DNA of 64,000 bases from Fibrobacter sp. (lineage in GTDB: Bacteria > Fibrobacterota > Fibrobacteria > Fibrobacterales > Fibrobacteraceae): NCBI GenBank assembly GCA_024398965.1, contig JAKSIF010000005.1, forward strand, positions 1 through 64,000, written 5' to 3'. The notes below the pieces were generated by a model. That model saw only the letters and a program-made list of their open reading frames with translations, searched no databases and had not been told where the DNA came from. The position numbers were made by a program, and so were the translations under genes. Numbering within the stretch: the stretch's first letter is position 1; each line of letters opens with the position of its first letter. Positions 47,691-55,205 of this stretch are shown here, piece after piece.

Positions 47691-47721
47691 AATGTAATAC
47701 ATTCGCTTGCATTTTGCAAGC
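47691..47721 (-). promoter_or_regulatory. candidate operator/promoter of the toxin-antitoxin operon
   Basis: Two adjacent palindromes lie 23-53 bp upstream of the antitoxin start: AATGTA-A-TACATT (47691-47703) and the perfect GCTTGCA-TTT-TGCAAGC (47705-47721). The spacing fits binding of one or two ribbon-helix-helix antitoxin dimers for autoregulation. Confidence 0.6.
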
Positions 47722-47790
47722 TATTTTGACACAATACAGCAGATTCTGCCATTTTTTCACCTTATTTTGGGATTTTTAATATTCAACGAA

Positions 47791-47819
47791 ACATTCTCTA
47801 CACAGTATGTAGAGATTGT
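47791..47819. promoter_or_regulatory. 29-bp inverted repeat upstream of the toxin-antitoxin operon
   Basis: ACAWTCTCTACA arms (inner 8 bp perfect) surround a 5-bp centre. There is no T tract, so an operator or recombination site is more likely than a terminator. Confidence 0.4.
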
Positions 47820-47977
47820 TCTTGTACAATTCAGCATGGTTGATTGGTTTAAGTTACTTTAGGCATAGCATCTCCTTTTTTTGAAAAAAACTTTTTTGCA
47901 AAAAACAAAAAAACACAAGGTGAGAGCCGCGACAGAACGCTTGCGTTCTGGCATGGCCGAACCGAAGTTTTTTCTGC
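47820..47977. other. spacer between the toxin-antitoxin operon and the hemB terminator, no gene seen
   Basis: The stretch is A-rich and contains a perfect CAGAACGC-TT-GCGTTCTG hairpin (47933-47950). A short plus-strand open frame begins at 47881 but consists of Lys/Phe runs across the terminator and lacks a ribosome site. Confidence 0.6.
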
Positions 47978-48008
47978 AAAAAAAACACCTGATTTTTCAT
48001 CAGGTGTT
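47978..48008 (-). terminator. hemB terminator
   Basis: AACACCTGAT / ATCAGGTGTT arms (47984-48008) followed on the minus strand by eight T residues, about 180 nt past the hemB stop. Confidence 0.75.
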
Positions 48009-48091
48009 CAGGAGACTATTCGTAACGCTCGGGAGGGAATATAGAAACGAGGGTTATTTTGTAAAGGGTTACTTTGTTAAAAATCTGTAAA

Positions 48092-48163
48092 TTACTTTAA
48101 CGGACCACTCTTTTCAAAATTGAGAATTTACTTCAACAAACCACTCTTTTCAAAATTGAGAAT
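48092..48163. repeat. two tandem 36-bp units downstream of hemB
   Basis: TTACTTYAACRRACCACTC continuing into TTTTCAAAATTGAGAAT is present twice back to back (48092-48127, 48128-48163). A 16-bp palindrome (48181-48196) next to it spans the hemB stop codon. Confidence 0.8.
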
Positions 48164-48185
48164 TTGCAAGAGCAAATTTTATTTG

Positions 48186-49151
48186 CTATAGCAAATTCTT
48201 TTCCAAAATTTCCTTGGCGTGGTAGGTGATGATGATGTCGGCACCGGCGCGCTTGAAGGCGATCATGTTTTCGCGGATGATGGCGTCTTCGTCGATCCAG
48301 CCCAGGGTACCGGCGGCCTTCACCATGGAGTATTCGCCGCTGACGTTATATACGGCCACGGGAACGTTGCTGATTTCTGCAGCACCGCGGAGCACATCCA
48401 GGAAAGCGAGGCCCGGCTTCACCATGACGATATCAGCACCTTCTTCTAGATCCAATTCCACTTCGTGCATGGCTTCGCGACCATTGCGGACATCCATCTG
48501 GTAAGTCTTGCGGTTGCCGAAATGGGGAGCGGAGTCAGCGGCATCGCGGAAGGGGCCGTAGTAGGCACTGGCGAACTTTGCGCTGTACCCCATGATCGGC
48601 GTATTGGTAAAGCCTGCTTCGTCAAGGGCTTCACGGATAGCGGTAATGTGACCATCCATCATGTCGCTGGGGGCAACCATGTCGGCACCGGCAGCCACTT
48701 GAGAAACAGCAGTCTTTGCCAGCAGTTCCAGAGTGGAGTCGTTATCCACATCGTGATCCTTAATGATACCGCAGTGACCGTGACTCATGTATTCGCAGAG
48801 ACACACATCGCAAATGACGTAGATTTCCGGGAACTTGGCCTTGATGGCGCGAACGGCTCGCTGGACAATGCTGTTCTCGCCGTAAGCTTCGGAAGCCATT
48901 TCGTCCTTATGGTCGGGAATGCCAAAGAGCAGCACAGACTTGAGACCCAACGGTCCGAAGGTTTCGAGCTCCTTCAGCAGTTCATCGATGCTGAAACGGA
49001 ACTGGTTAGGCATGCTGGAGATTTCTTCTTTGACGCCTTCTCCTTCTACCACGAACATGGGGTAAACGAGGCAATCGGGGCTGACGGAAGTTTCCGCAAT
49101 CATGTTGCGGATGGTGGTATTCTGACGTAAACGACGAGGACGGACGATCAT
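48186..49151 (-). CDS. hemB: porphobilinogen synthase (5-aminolevulinate dehydratase)
   Basis: Condenses two 5-aminolevulinate molecules to porphobilinogen. It has 321 residues, normal length. The zinc-type cysteine cluster CDVCLCEYMSHGHCG is present; the Schiff-base lysines are in GYSAKFASAYYGPFRDA and DIVMVKPGL. N-terminal RPRRLRQN and DCLVYPMFV match the family. No ribosome site precedes the ATG; instead a tandem TGAGTATTGAGTTTT spacer lies directly upstream. It follows the CbiX-SirC fusion gene on the same strand and is the last tetrapyrrole gene before the toxin-antitoxin pair. Confidence 0.97.
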   Translation of the reverse strand: MIVRPRRLRQNTTIRNMIAETSVSPDCLVYPMFVVEGEGVKEEISSMPNQFRFSIDELLKELETFGPLGLKSVLLFGIPDHKDEMASEAYGENSIVQRAVRAIKAKFPEIYVICDVCLCEYMSHGHCGIIKDHDVDNDSTLELLAKTAVSQVAAGADMVAPSDMMDGHITAIREALDEAGFTNTPIMGYSAKFASAYYGPFRDAADSAPHFGNRKTYQMDVRNGREAMHEVELDLEEGADIVMVKPGLAFLDVLRGAAEISNVPVAVYNVSGEYSMVKAAGTLGWIDEDAIIRENMIAFKRAGADIIITYHAKEILEKNLL

Positions 49152-49153
49152 AA

Positions 49154-49188
49154 TGAGTATTGAGTTTTGAGTATTGAGTTTTGAGTTT
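49154..49188. repeat. 14-bp tandem spacer repeat before hemB
   Basis: TGAGTATTGAGTTT is repeated 2.5 times between the CbiX-SirC fusion gene and the hemB start. Confidence 0.75.
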
Positions 49189-49210
49189 AGATTTTTTAAA
49201 CGCGAAAAAA

Positions 49211-50110
49211 CTATGACACGGTTGTAGGGTCGAGGAAATTCTTTTCAATTTGTTCCAAATCCTGGCCCCAGTCGGTCTGGATTTTCTGTTTCAGTTTTTT
49301 GGCGAGACTGGGTGCGCGACCGCGGGTAGAAACGGTGACGGTAATGTTTTCCCCAAAGTCCATTCGGGCGGGAACAATAAAGTCTCCATCCAGATAATCA
49401 CAGGCGTTGTTCACCATAATGCGGCGAGCACGGGCATCATTGCTGACCTGCGCGTTTACAGCCGGCTGGTCCGTGCAGATGTACACCATGGATACACCGC
49501 GAAGATCCGTAGAATCGTAAGGACGTTCCACCAGATTCAACATGGTCATAGATCCCTCGGGAATCTGCAGACTTGCAAACTCGGGATCGAACTGTGAAGC
49601 CACCACCGTAATGCGGGCTCCTGTAGGCAACAAAGTCTTTACCTTACGTAAGGCAATGCGGCCACCGCCCACAACCAGTACGCTCTTACCTTCCAGCTTA
49701 ACCTCAATTGCCAACATGCTGGAATTGAAATGCGTAGAAGACTCAGCAGTCTTTCTGGTTTTCTGAGCGCCTTTGACTCCAGCCACCACCATGTCAGCAA
49801 AGCCATTCCACTCGCCAAGAGGCGGCAACAAGGTCAGCGGAATCTGCGGGAAATCCTTCTGTGCGTTAGCCACGATAGCTGGGATATCGCCCTTGGAATG
49901 CTGGCCGCTCAAAAGCAGGTACGGAAGCAAAGTCACCGACTCCACATCCTCACGCAAAAGGGCGCGCAGGTCATTGTCCAAATCCAGCAGGCTTGTACTT
50001 GCAATGCGGGCGTCAGGCATATCGTGACGCAAGCGGTCCAGCACCACTTCAAAGGCGCTGTAGGCTCCCGGACGGATGCAGTTATGGGCAATAATCAAAA
50101 CGACTTTCAT
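49211..50110 (-). CDS. fusion of CbiX/SirB-like chelatase and precorrin-2 dehydrogenase (SirC)
   Basis: 299 residues. The N-terminal part (about 1-118) is a short CbiX/SirB-type domain with its two metal-binding histidines, His9 (LIIAHN) and His71 (LLLSGQHSKGDIP). The C-terminal part (about 128-290) is the NAD-binding precorrin-2 dehydrogenase domain of CysG/Met8p type: GKSVLVVGGGRIALRKV, VNNACDYLDGDFIVPA and TVSTRGRAPSLAKKLK. Together they would oxidise precorrin-2 to sirohydrochlorin and insert iron, giving siroheme for the Ahb route. The ATG overlaps the cobA-hemD stop by 4 nt (ATGA), so the fused enzymes are co-translated. Whether the metal is iron or cobalt cannot be told; the neighbours favour iron. 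Confidence 0.87.
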   Translation of the reverse strand: MKVVLIIAHNCIRPGAYSAFEVVLDRLRHDMPDARIASTSLLDLDNDLRALLREDVESVTLLPYLLLSGQHSKGDIPAIVANAQKDFPQIPLTLLPPLGEWNGFADMVVAGVKGAQKTRKTAESSTHFNSSMLAIEVKLEGKSVLVVGGGRIALRKVKTLLPTGARITVVASQFDPEFASLQIPEGSMTMLNLVERPYDSTDLRGVSMVYICTDQPAVNAQVSNDARARRIMVNNACDYLDGDFIVPARMDFGENITVTVSTRGRAPSLAKKLKQKIQTDWGQDLEQIEKNFLDPTTVS

Positions 50111-51708
50111 ACAGAGTAATACTCCGCAATTTTTTTGACCAGGGAGTCCATGGTAGTTTCTTCACTTTCCACAACATCGAAGCCGTACTTCTTGGCAGTA
50201 GCGGTTGTGAGACGACCGATGGAGAAAGCGAGGACAGGAACTGCACTGGATTCTTCGCTCAGCTCAGAATGACGGGGGCTGAGTTCAGAATGAAGGGTCT
50301 TGCCCTCGGTGCCACAAATTGCGGTCGCCTTGGCGAAGGCTTCTACGGCACTGGAGCTAGCAAATACAACTGCGTCGGCGTTTGCGACAGCCTCACGTTT
50401 CCAGTCGGGCATGGATGCTGCAGGCAGCGTTTCGTATACTACCCAGCGGGTTGCCTTCGGAAGCAAATTCAAGATGGTTTCGTCGGCAAGGTTGCCCTGG
50501 AGAAGGAGGATGCGGGATTCGCCACATTCGCCGGCGGTGCACTTTTCTGCAAGCAGTTTGCCCAAGCCTTCGCCGGTATGATCCTCGGGAACGTAGTCGC
50601 AGCGGATGCCACGTTCCAGCAACTTCTTTTCGGTAATCTTTCCGACGGATGCAATTTTCTTGCTGGCAAGAACGCGAATGTCAAGGCCAGCCTTGAAGAG
50701 AGATTCAAAGAAGGAATCAACGCCGTTGGTGCTGGTAAATGCGAGGACGTCAAAATTTGCGAGGTCTGCGAAATCAGCAACAGCCCCATCCAAAGAACCT
50801 ACGCGAGGTTCGACACCACGGGTTTCGATCATGGGAGTTTCAATGACTTCAGCACCGAGAGCTGTAAGGCGAGAAGCAATTCCCCCAGCCTGCTTTGCGG
50901 CTCGAGTAATCACCAGACGCTTACCGGACAGCGGCAAATCCTTACGCCAAGCGAGAGACTTGCCCAGATCCACCACATCACCCATAATGGTAATGGCGGG
51001 CGCGGTCACGTTTTCACGGAGGATGGTCTCCCCCGCTGTTTCCAAGGTGCATGCGACCGTACGCTGATAAGGCGTAGTTCCCTTTTCAATGAATGCCAAA
51101 GGAGTCTTGGGATCCTTGCCGCATTCCATCAGGCGGCGGGCGATAAAATCCATGTTGGCAATACCCATGTAGAACACCAAGGTTCCTGGGCATTTGGCTA
51201 AAGTTGCAAAGTCGAGGCCCAGTTCTGCATCACTATGACCTTCCGCAGAACCCTTCTCGTGTCCGGTAATGATGTGCAAACTTGTTGCAATGCCACGATG
51301 GGTCACAGGAATTCCCGCATAGGCGGGCACAGAAATTCCAGCAGTTACGCCAGGAACCACTTCAAATTCAATTCCGGCCTCTACAAGTTCCAAGCATTCT
51401 TCACCGCCGCGTCCAAAGACGAAAGGATCGCCACCCTTGAGACGAGCGATTACTGCACCCGGATTTTCCTGGGCAAACTTCACCAGCAGTTTATTGATTT
51501 CGGACTGTTTGACCTTGTGATGGGTCGGCATCTTGCCCACATCCACCATCTGAGCCTTATCATTGCTCATGGCTAAAATCGCAGGAGAAACCAGACGGTC
51601 ATAAACGACTACATCGGCCTTCTCCAAAATGGACTTGCCCTTCAGAGTAAAAAGTCCCGGGTCACCAGGACCAGCGCCAATCAAATAAACTTTACCAAAA
51701 TTCTTCAT
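50107..51708 (-). CDS. cobA-hemD: fused uroporphyrinogen-III methyltransferase and uroporphyrinogen-III synthase
   Basis: 533 residues. Residues about 5-250 are the SAM-dependent methyltransferase making precorrin-2: VYLIGAGPGDPGLFTLKG, VVYDRLVS, RLKGGDPFVFGRGGEE, VVPGVTAG and GIPVTHRG. Residues about 260-530 are the synthase closing the tetrapyrrole ring, with KRLVITRAAKQAGG and the late SSSAVEAF segment. Such CobA-HemD fusions are known in clostridia and some other anaerobes. Near residue 470-490 the synthase contains HSELSPRHSELSEESS, which is the translation of a dispersed DNA repeat (50249-50293) and is absent from normal synthases; the frame stays open. Confidence 0.93.
   Translation of the reverse strand: MKNFGKVYLIGAGPGDPGLFTLKGKSILEKADVVVYDRLVSPAILAMSNDKAQMVDVGKMPTHHKVKQSEINKLLVKFAQENPGAVIARLKGGDPFVFGRGGEECLELVEAGIEFEVVPGVTAGISVPAYAGIPVTHRGIATSLHIITGHEKGSAEGHSDAELGLDFATLAKCPGTLVFYMGIANMDFIARRLMECGKDPKTPLAFIEKGTTPYQRTVACTLETAGETILRENVTAPAITIMGDVVDLGKSLAWRKDLPLSGKRLVITRAAKQAGGIASRLTALGAEVIETPMIETRGVEPRVGSLDGAVADFADLANFDVLAFTSTNGVDSFFESLFKAGLDIRVLASKKIASVGKITEKKLLERGIRCDYVPEDHTGEGLGKLLAEKCTAGECGESRILLLQGNLADETILNLLPKATRWVVYETLPAASMPDWKREAVANADAVVFASSSAVEAFAKATAICGTEGKTLHSELSPRHSELSEESSAVPVLAFSIGRLTTATAKKYGFDVVESEETTMDSLVKKIAEYYSV
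50249..50293. repeat. dispersed TCAGAATGAC repeat inside cobA-hemD
   Basis: GATTCTTCGCTC..CTCAGAATGAC is followed by a second TTCAGAATGA core 20 bp later. It translates as HSELSPRHSELSEESS in the synthase domain. Confidence 0.8.
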
Positions 51709-51753
51709 TTCGTAATGAAATTTAGAATTTATGCAGATCGGCTATTTTGGTTT

Positions 51754-52707
51754 CTATGGATTGAGTTGCTTTTTGATGAGTTCCGCAAGGGATACACCCA
51801 GCTGTTTAGCTTTCTGCACGGATTCTACTGCGGCAACATCAAAGGCTGCCGAGTCTTCTGCACGAAGCAGGCGCTTGGTAGTTTCGTCCCAATAGATACC
51901 GCGAATCCTAAGCATACGATTGCCAGCACATCCGCTGGTTGGCACATTCGCGAATTCAGCAAAGCTTGCCACCGGGAACTGGCAGCCAGCATCAAGAGCC
52001 TTGAGGAAAGCCATTTCTGCAACGGCAATGCAGTAAGTTTCTAAATGGTTGACGCGGTTCAATGCAGCAGTCACTTCGGAAGCGCAGCCGTTCTTCAAAG
52101 TTTCAATGGCAAGAATTCCCTGACCGCTTGCAGGAAGCATCTTGTCGGTGTCGAAATATTCCGTCACCTGATCTGCTAGGCCCATGCGCTTGAGGCCAGC
52201 GGCAGCCAGAACGACGCCATCCAATTCAGCCAACTTAGAAATGCGAGTTTGAATATTTCCGCGGATAGACACGTATTCCAGATCCGGACGCAAGGCCTTC
52301 AGCTGGACCACACGGCGGATACTTCCTGTACCCACCTTCGCACCTGCCGGCAGATCCATAAAGCGGCAGCCATCCTTACCGCCGCGGGCAAGGAACGCAT
52401 CTCGCGGATCTTCGCGCTTGAGAACCGCAGCCAGCTTGAATTCCGGCAACACCTCTGCAGGCATATCCTTCAGGCTATGAATGGCAATATCTGCTCGACC
52501 TTCAAGCAGAGCAACTTCAAGTTCCTTAATGAAGACGCCTTTACCGCCAAAGCTGGCGAGGGACTTGTCCAGACGGCGGTCGCCCTCTGTAGTCATGGAA
52601 ACCAGTTCGTAACTGAGGTCGGTGTTGGCAGCCACGATTTCGTCGGCAGCCATAGTAGTCTGGGCAAGAGCCAAAGCGCTTTTACGAGTAGCAATTCTAA
52701 GTTTCAT
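51754..52707 (-). CDS. hemC: hydroxymethylbilane synthase (porphobilinogen deaminase)
   Basis: Polymerises four porphobilinogens to hydroxymethylbilane. It has 317 residues. Motifs include IATRKSALALAQ, the catalytic Asp region IHSLKDMPAE, GTGSIRR, RGNIQTRISKL, and the dipyrromethane-binding Cys in LDAGCQFPVA. ATG 52707 has an AAGAAGG ribosome site; a GTG immediately upstream (52710) is in frame. It lies between hemA and cobA-hemD on the same strand; the 75-bp gap to hemA holds a dispersed repeat. Confidence 0.96.
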   Translation of the reverse strand: MKLRIATRKSALALAQTTMAADEIVAANTDLSYELVSMTTEGDRRLDKSLASFGGKGVFIKELEVALLEGRADIAIHSLKDMPAEVLPEFKLAAVLKREDPRDAFLARGGKDGCRFMDLPAGAKVGTGSIRRVVQLKALRPDLEYVSIRGNIQTRISKLAELDGVVLAAAGLKRMGLADQVTEYFDTDKMLPASGQGILAIETLKNGCASEVTAALNRVNHLETYCIAVAEMAFLKALDAGCQFPVASFAEFANVPTSGCAGNRMLRIRGIYWDETTKRLLRAEDSAAFDVAAVESVQKAKQLGVSLAELIKKQLNP

Positions 52708-52723
52708 CACAAGACCTTCTTGC

Positions 52724-52758
52724 AGGATCCTTCGCGGCTTCGCCTCTCAGGATGACAC
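52724..52758. repeat. dispersed CAGGATGACAC repeat between hemA and hemC
   Basis: AGGATCCTTCGCGGCTTCGCC continues to TCAGGATGACAC. It is a sister form of the element found inside cobA-hemD and the decarboxylase gene, here in the intergenic gap. Confidence 0.75.
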
Positions 52759-52782
52759 TATGATGGTTCTGCTCACATGTCA

Positions 52783-54060
52783 TCAGGAAGACGCCTTCGA
52801 TAAACATTCCAAATACTTCTGCACATCCTCTGCAGAATTTTCTGCTTTCACCTTGTACAGATAATCGTTGGCCATCTTCTTTGCGAAACGGACATACATC
52901 ATCTGAATGCGATCGGAATCTTCCTGAGACAAGTCCGGCATGGAACGCAACAACTTTTCGCATTCATCTTCCGCAGTGGTCACCATTTGGCCAGCAAGAA
53001 CGTTAATACGCTTTGCCACATCGTCCATGCGGTACCACTGCAAAAATTCCTCGATACCTTCCTGAAGGATCCTCTGGGCAGCCTCCAGTTCAATCATGCG
53101 AAGGCGGCGATTTTCTGAAACAATCTTTTCCAGGTCATCTACGCAAACATACTGAACACCGGGAAGTTCCCCGATAGACGCTTCTGCATTGCGAGGGCTA
53201 CCCAAGTCTATAACCAAGCGCGGGGCGGAACCATCCTGATGATGGCCGGCGGAACTATCCTGCGAATTCTCCGCGACCTTCAGCAAAACTTTAGCGTATT
53301 CATTCTTCGTTACAATTGGCTCCTGGCAGGCACTGCAAAGAATCATCACATCCGCCTTGCCCATAACACTATAGCGGTCTTCAAAACGTACCGGAGTCAG
53401 CACATCCTCAAACTTTTGGGCGTTGGCAAACGTACGGCTGGAGGCAAAAATTCTGGTGGTATTTTCCTGGACGTACTTCAACATCAGGGAACCCATTTCG
53501 CCAAGGCCAACAATGTACACGGAACGATTTTCCAGATCGTCGAAAGTTTTCTGCACCTGTTTCATAGCCAGGAACGGAATGTTGCAACTGAGCTTGCTCA
53601 GGTTGGTTTCGGTCTTGATACGCTTGGTAGTGTGAATTGCACCCTGGAAAAGTTTATTCAAGCTTACGCCTGTCGTACCTGCCTGATGAGCGGTTTCATA
53701 GGCTCGACCAATCTGATGCAAAATCTGGTCCTCGCCCACAGCCACAGAATCAAGGCCCGCGCAAACATTCATCACATGATGAACAACCGCATCTCCTTCG
53801 TAACTATAGAAGAACTGGGCAAAATCTTCGTAATTCTGGTGAGCAAGGCCGCACACATAGCGAACCAGTTCGCCTTCTTCCAAGGGGCGGTCACTGGCCA
53901 CATAGACTTCGGTGCGGTTGCAAGTAGCAAGAATCAAAAGTTCATCAAAGTTGGAATGCTGAAGAGCCTCGGCCTTCATTTCCATCGTGATGTAGAACTT
54001 TTCACGGATGGCAATTTCTGCCACCTTATGACTCATTCCTGCCATGTAAATCTTTCGCAT
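52783..54060 (-). CDS. hemA: glutamyl-tRNA reductase
   Basis: First step of the C5 tetrapyrrole route, reducing Glu-tRNA to glutamate-1-semialdehyde with NADPH. It has 425 residues. The catalytic Cys47 is in LLILATCNRTEVY, followed by GLDSVAVGEDQILHQ, the NADPH-binding VYIVGLGEMGSLM and a C-terminal dimerisation helix. Before RLVIDLGSPRN there is an odd stretch, NSQDSSAGHHQDGSAP, coded by a 24-bp imperfect direct repeat (53224-53262), probably another small insertion. The ATG has no ribosome site; TACATTTG lies 5 nt upstream, so the mRNA is likely leaderless. Confidence 0.96.
   Translation of the reverse strand: MRKIYMAGMSHKVAEIAIREKFYITMEMKAEALQHSNFDELLILATCNRTEVYVASDRPLEEGELVRYVCGLAHQNYEDFAQFFYSYEGDAVVHHVMNVCAGLDSVAVGEDQILHQIGRAYETAHQAGTTGVSLNKLFQGAIHTTKRIKTETNLSKLSCNIPFLAMKQVQKTFDDLENRSVYIVGLGEMGSLMLKYVQENTTRIFASSRTFANAQKFEDVLTPVRFEDRYSVMGKADVMILCSACQEPIVTKNEYAKVLLKVAENSQDSSAGHHQDGSAPRLVIDLGSPRNAEASIGELPGVQYVCVDDLEKIVSENRRLRMIELEAAQRILQEGIEEFLQWYRMDDVAKRINVLAGQMVTTAEDECEKLLRSMPDLSQEDSDRIQMMYVRFAKKMANDYLYKVKAENSAEDVQKYLECLSKASS
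53224..53262. repeat. 24-bp-period direct repeat inside hemA
   Basis: GGCGGAACCATCCTG and GGCGGAACTATCCTG, 15 bp each, are 24 bp apart. They code for the atypical QDSSAGHHQDGSA stretch. Confidence 0.6.
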
Positions 54061-54065
54061 GGCAG

Positions 54066-54073
54066 CAAATGTA
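54066..54073 (-). promoter_or_regulatory. TAnnTTTG promoter element of hemA, probably leaderless
   Basis: TACATTTG is a full consensus match, preceded by TTTTTTC, with CTGCC (5 nt) before the ATG and no Shine-Dalgarno sequence. Confidence 0.6.
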
Positions 54074-54085
54074 GAAAAAAGAATT

Positions 54086-55144
54086 CTATTCCGTAAAATA
54101 CTTGTAACTGGTCTTCTTCAATTCACGAACAGAATGAAGAACAACATACTTCGGATTTCCAAGAGTTGCGGTGGTCTCGGTCACAAACTGGCTTAGCTCT
54201 TCGTCGCTCTGAGCATGGAACATTCCATAGACATTATAAGGAAAACCTTCAAATGCCGGACGTTCATAGCAATGAGAAACATGAGGATTTGCAGCAAGAA
54301 CTGCGCCTGCTGCGGAAGCATCCATGGAAAATTCGCCAGATGCTCCGATATCAAAGCAGACCATGGCATTGCAAGGGAAACCCGCCTGCTGATGGCGAAG
54401 TACAGCTCCAAAACGACGCATGCGCTTTGAAGTAAGATCTGCGCGTGCCTCACCAAGAATGGTCTCTAGATTCTTCGCTCCGCTCAGAATGACACCTTGG
54501 AATAAATCAGCAAAGGGTGTCAAAGAATGAGGCAAGTCTCCGCTCAGCAAACGAATGCGAGCCTTATCCATTTCCGAAAGTGGCACGGCCTTTCCAGCGG
54601 ATTCGCCACCCATTCCGTGACGGTCCACTTTTTCGCCAGACTCTTGCTTAGAGCCAGCAGCCTTTCCCATTACCGTATTGATCTTAAACATCTTCTTTGC
54701 CGGCATGGAATGAACATCGTGCAGCGCAGTTACTTTCGTTAATTTATCTATAATAGACTGCAAGACTGTTTCATTTTCGGCAATGACCGTAAACCAAACG
54801 TTGTATTCGTGGGAACGAACGTAGTTGTGGGTTATGGCAGGAACATCCATCACGACTGCGGCAAACTTTTCAAGTTCTGTCTGCGGATGATCCGTCGCTC
54901 CATCAAAATCGAAGTCCGACTCCGGCACACGACCTGCACACAGGCGACTTACCAAGCCCAATCGCTTAGTATCGTACACACCGCCAATGCGGCGAATCAC
55001 GCCAGAAGTGCGAAGTTTTTCTACAGCTTCAAAAACCGTTTGTTCGTCTTCGTCAACCAACTTTCCGATAACAGCATAAGGACGGTCTTCGATGGGAAAA
55101 CCGTCCTGAATGATATCAAGAATTCGCTGTTCTAATTCAGTCAT
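54086..55144 (-). CDS. ahbAB: fused siroheme decarboxylase (AhbA-AhbB-like)
   Basis: Predicted to decarboxylate siroheme to 12,18-didecarboxysiroheme. It has 352 residues made of two Lrp/AsnC-like halves, which in other organisms are separate subunits of about 150-180 residues. The first half (about 1-165) has LEQRILDIIQDGFPIEDRPYAVIGK and VIRRIGGVYDTKRLG. The second (about 192-352) has DKARIRLLSGDLPHSLTPFADL and MRRFGAVLRHQQAGFPCNAMVCFD. A Gly/Lys/Ser-rich linker joins them. In the second half, VILSGAKNLETI is the translation of a dispersed repeat (54465-54495) and interrupts the first helix region. No ribosome site is seen at the ATG; an AT-rich repeat spacer precedes it. Confidence 0.87.
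   Translation of the reverse strand: MTELEQRILDIIQDGFPIEDRPYAVIGKLVDEDEQTVFEAVEKLRTSGVIRRIGGVYDTKRLGLVSRLCAGRVPESDFDFDGATDHPQTELEKFAAVVMDVPAITHNYVRSHEYNVWFTVIAENETVLQSIIDKLTKVTALHDVHSMPAKKMFKINTVMGKAAGSKQESGEKVDRHGMGGESAGKAVPLSEMDKARIRLLSGDLPHSLTPFADLFQGVILSGAKNLETILGEARADLTSKRMRRFGAVLRHQQAGFPCNAMVCFDIGASGEFSMDASAAGAVLAANPHVSHCYERPAFEGFPYNVYGMFHAQSDEELSQFVTETTATLGNPKYVVLHSVRELKKTSYKYFTE
54465..54495. repeat. dispersed TCAGAATGAC repeat inside the siroheme decarboxylase gene
   Basis: TCTAGATTCTTCGCTCCGC continues to TCAGAATGAC. It has the same core as in cobA-hemD but is read in another frame (VILSGAKNL). Confidence 0.8.
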
Positions 55145-55160
55145 GACAATTTAATTGACG

Positions 55161-55205
55161 ATTGATGATTATTATCAACCATTCATCATCAATCATTCAT
55201 TAATT
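55161..55205. repeat. AT-rich degenerate repeat before the siroheme decarboxylase gene
   Basis: Repeated ATTGATGAT / CATTCATCATCAATCATTCATTA words fill the 48-bp gap between ahbC and the decarboxylase gene. Confidence 0.55.

Noticed and set aside
47881-48090. Plus-strand 69-codon frame in the hemB downstream spacer
   Set aside because: It starts in an A-rich run, crosses a hairpin and the hemB terminator, and has no ribosome site.
48092-48163. 36-bp tandem pair as a CRISPR remnant
   Set aside because: The two units abut each other with no spacer between, and there are no cas genes.
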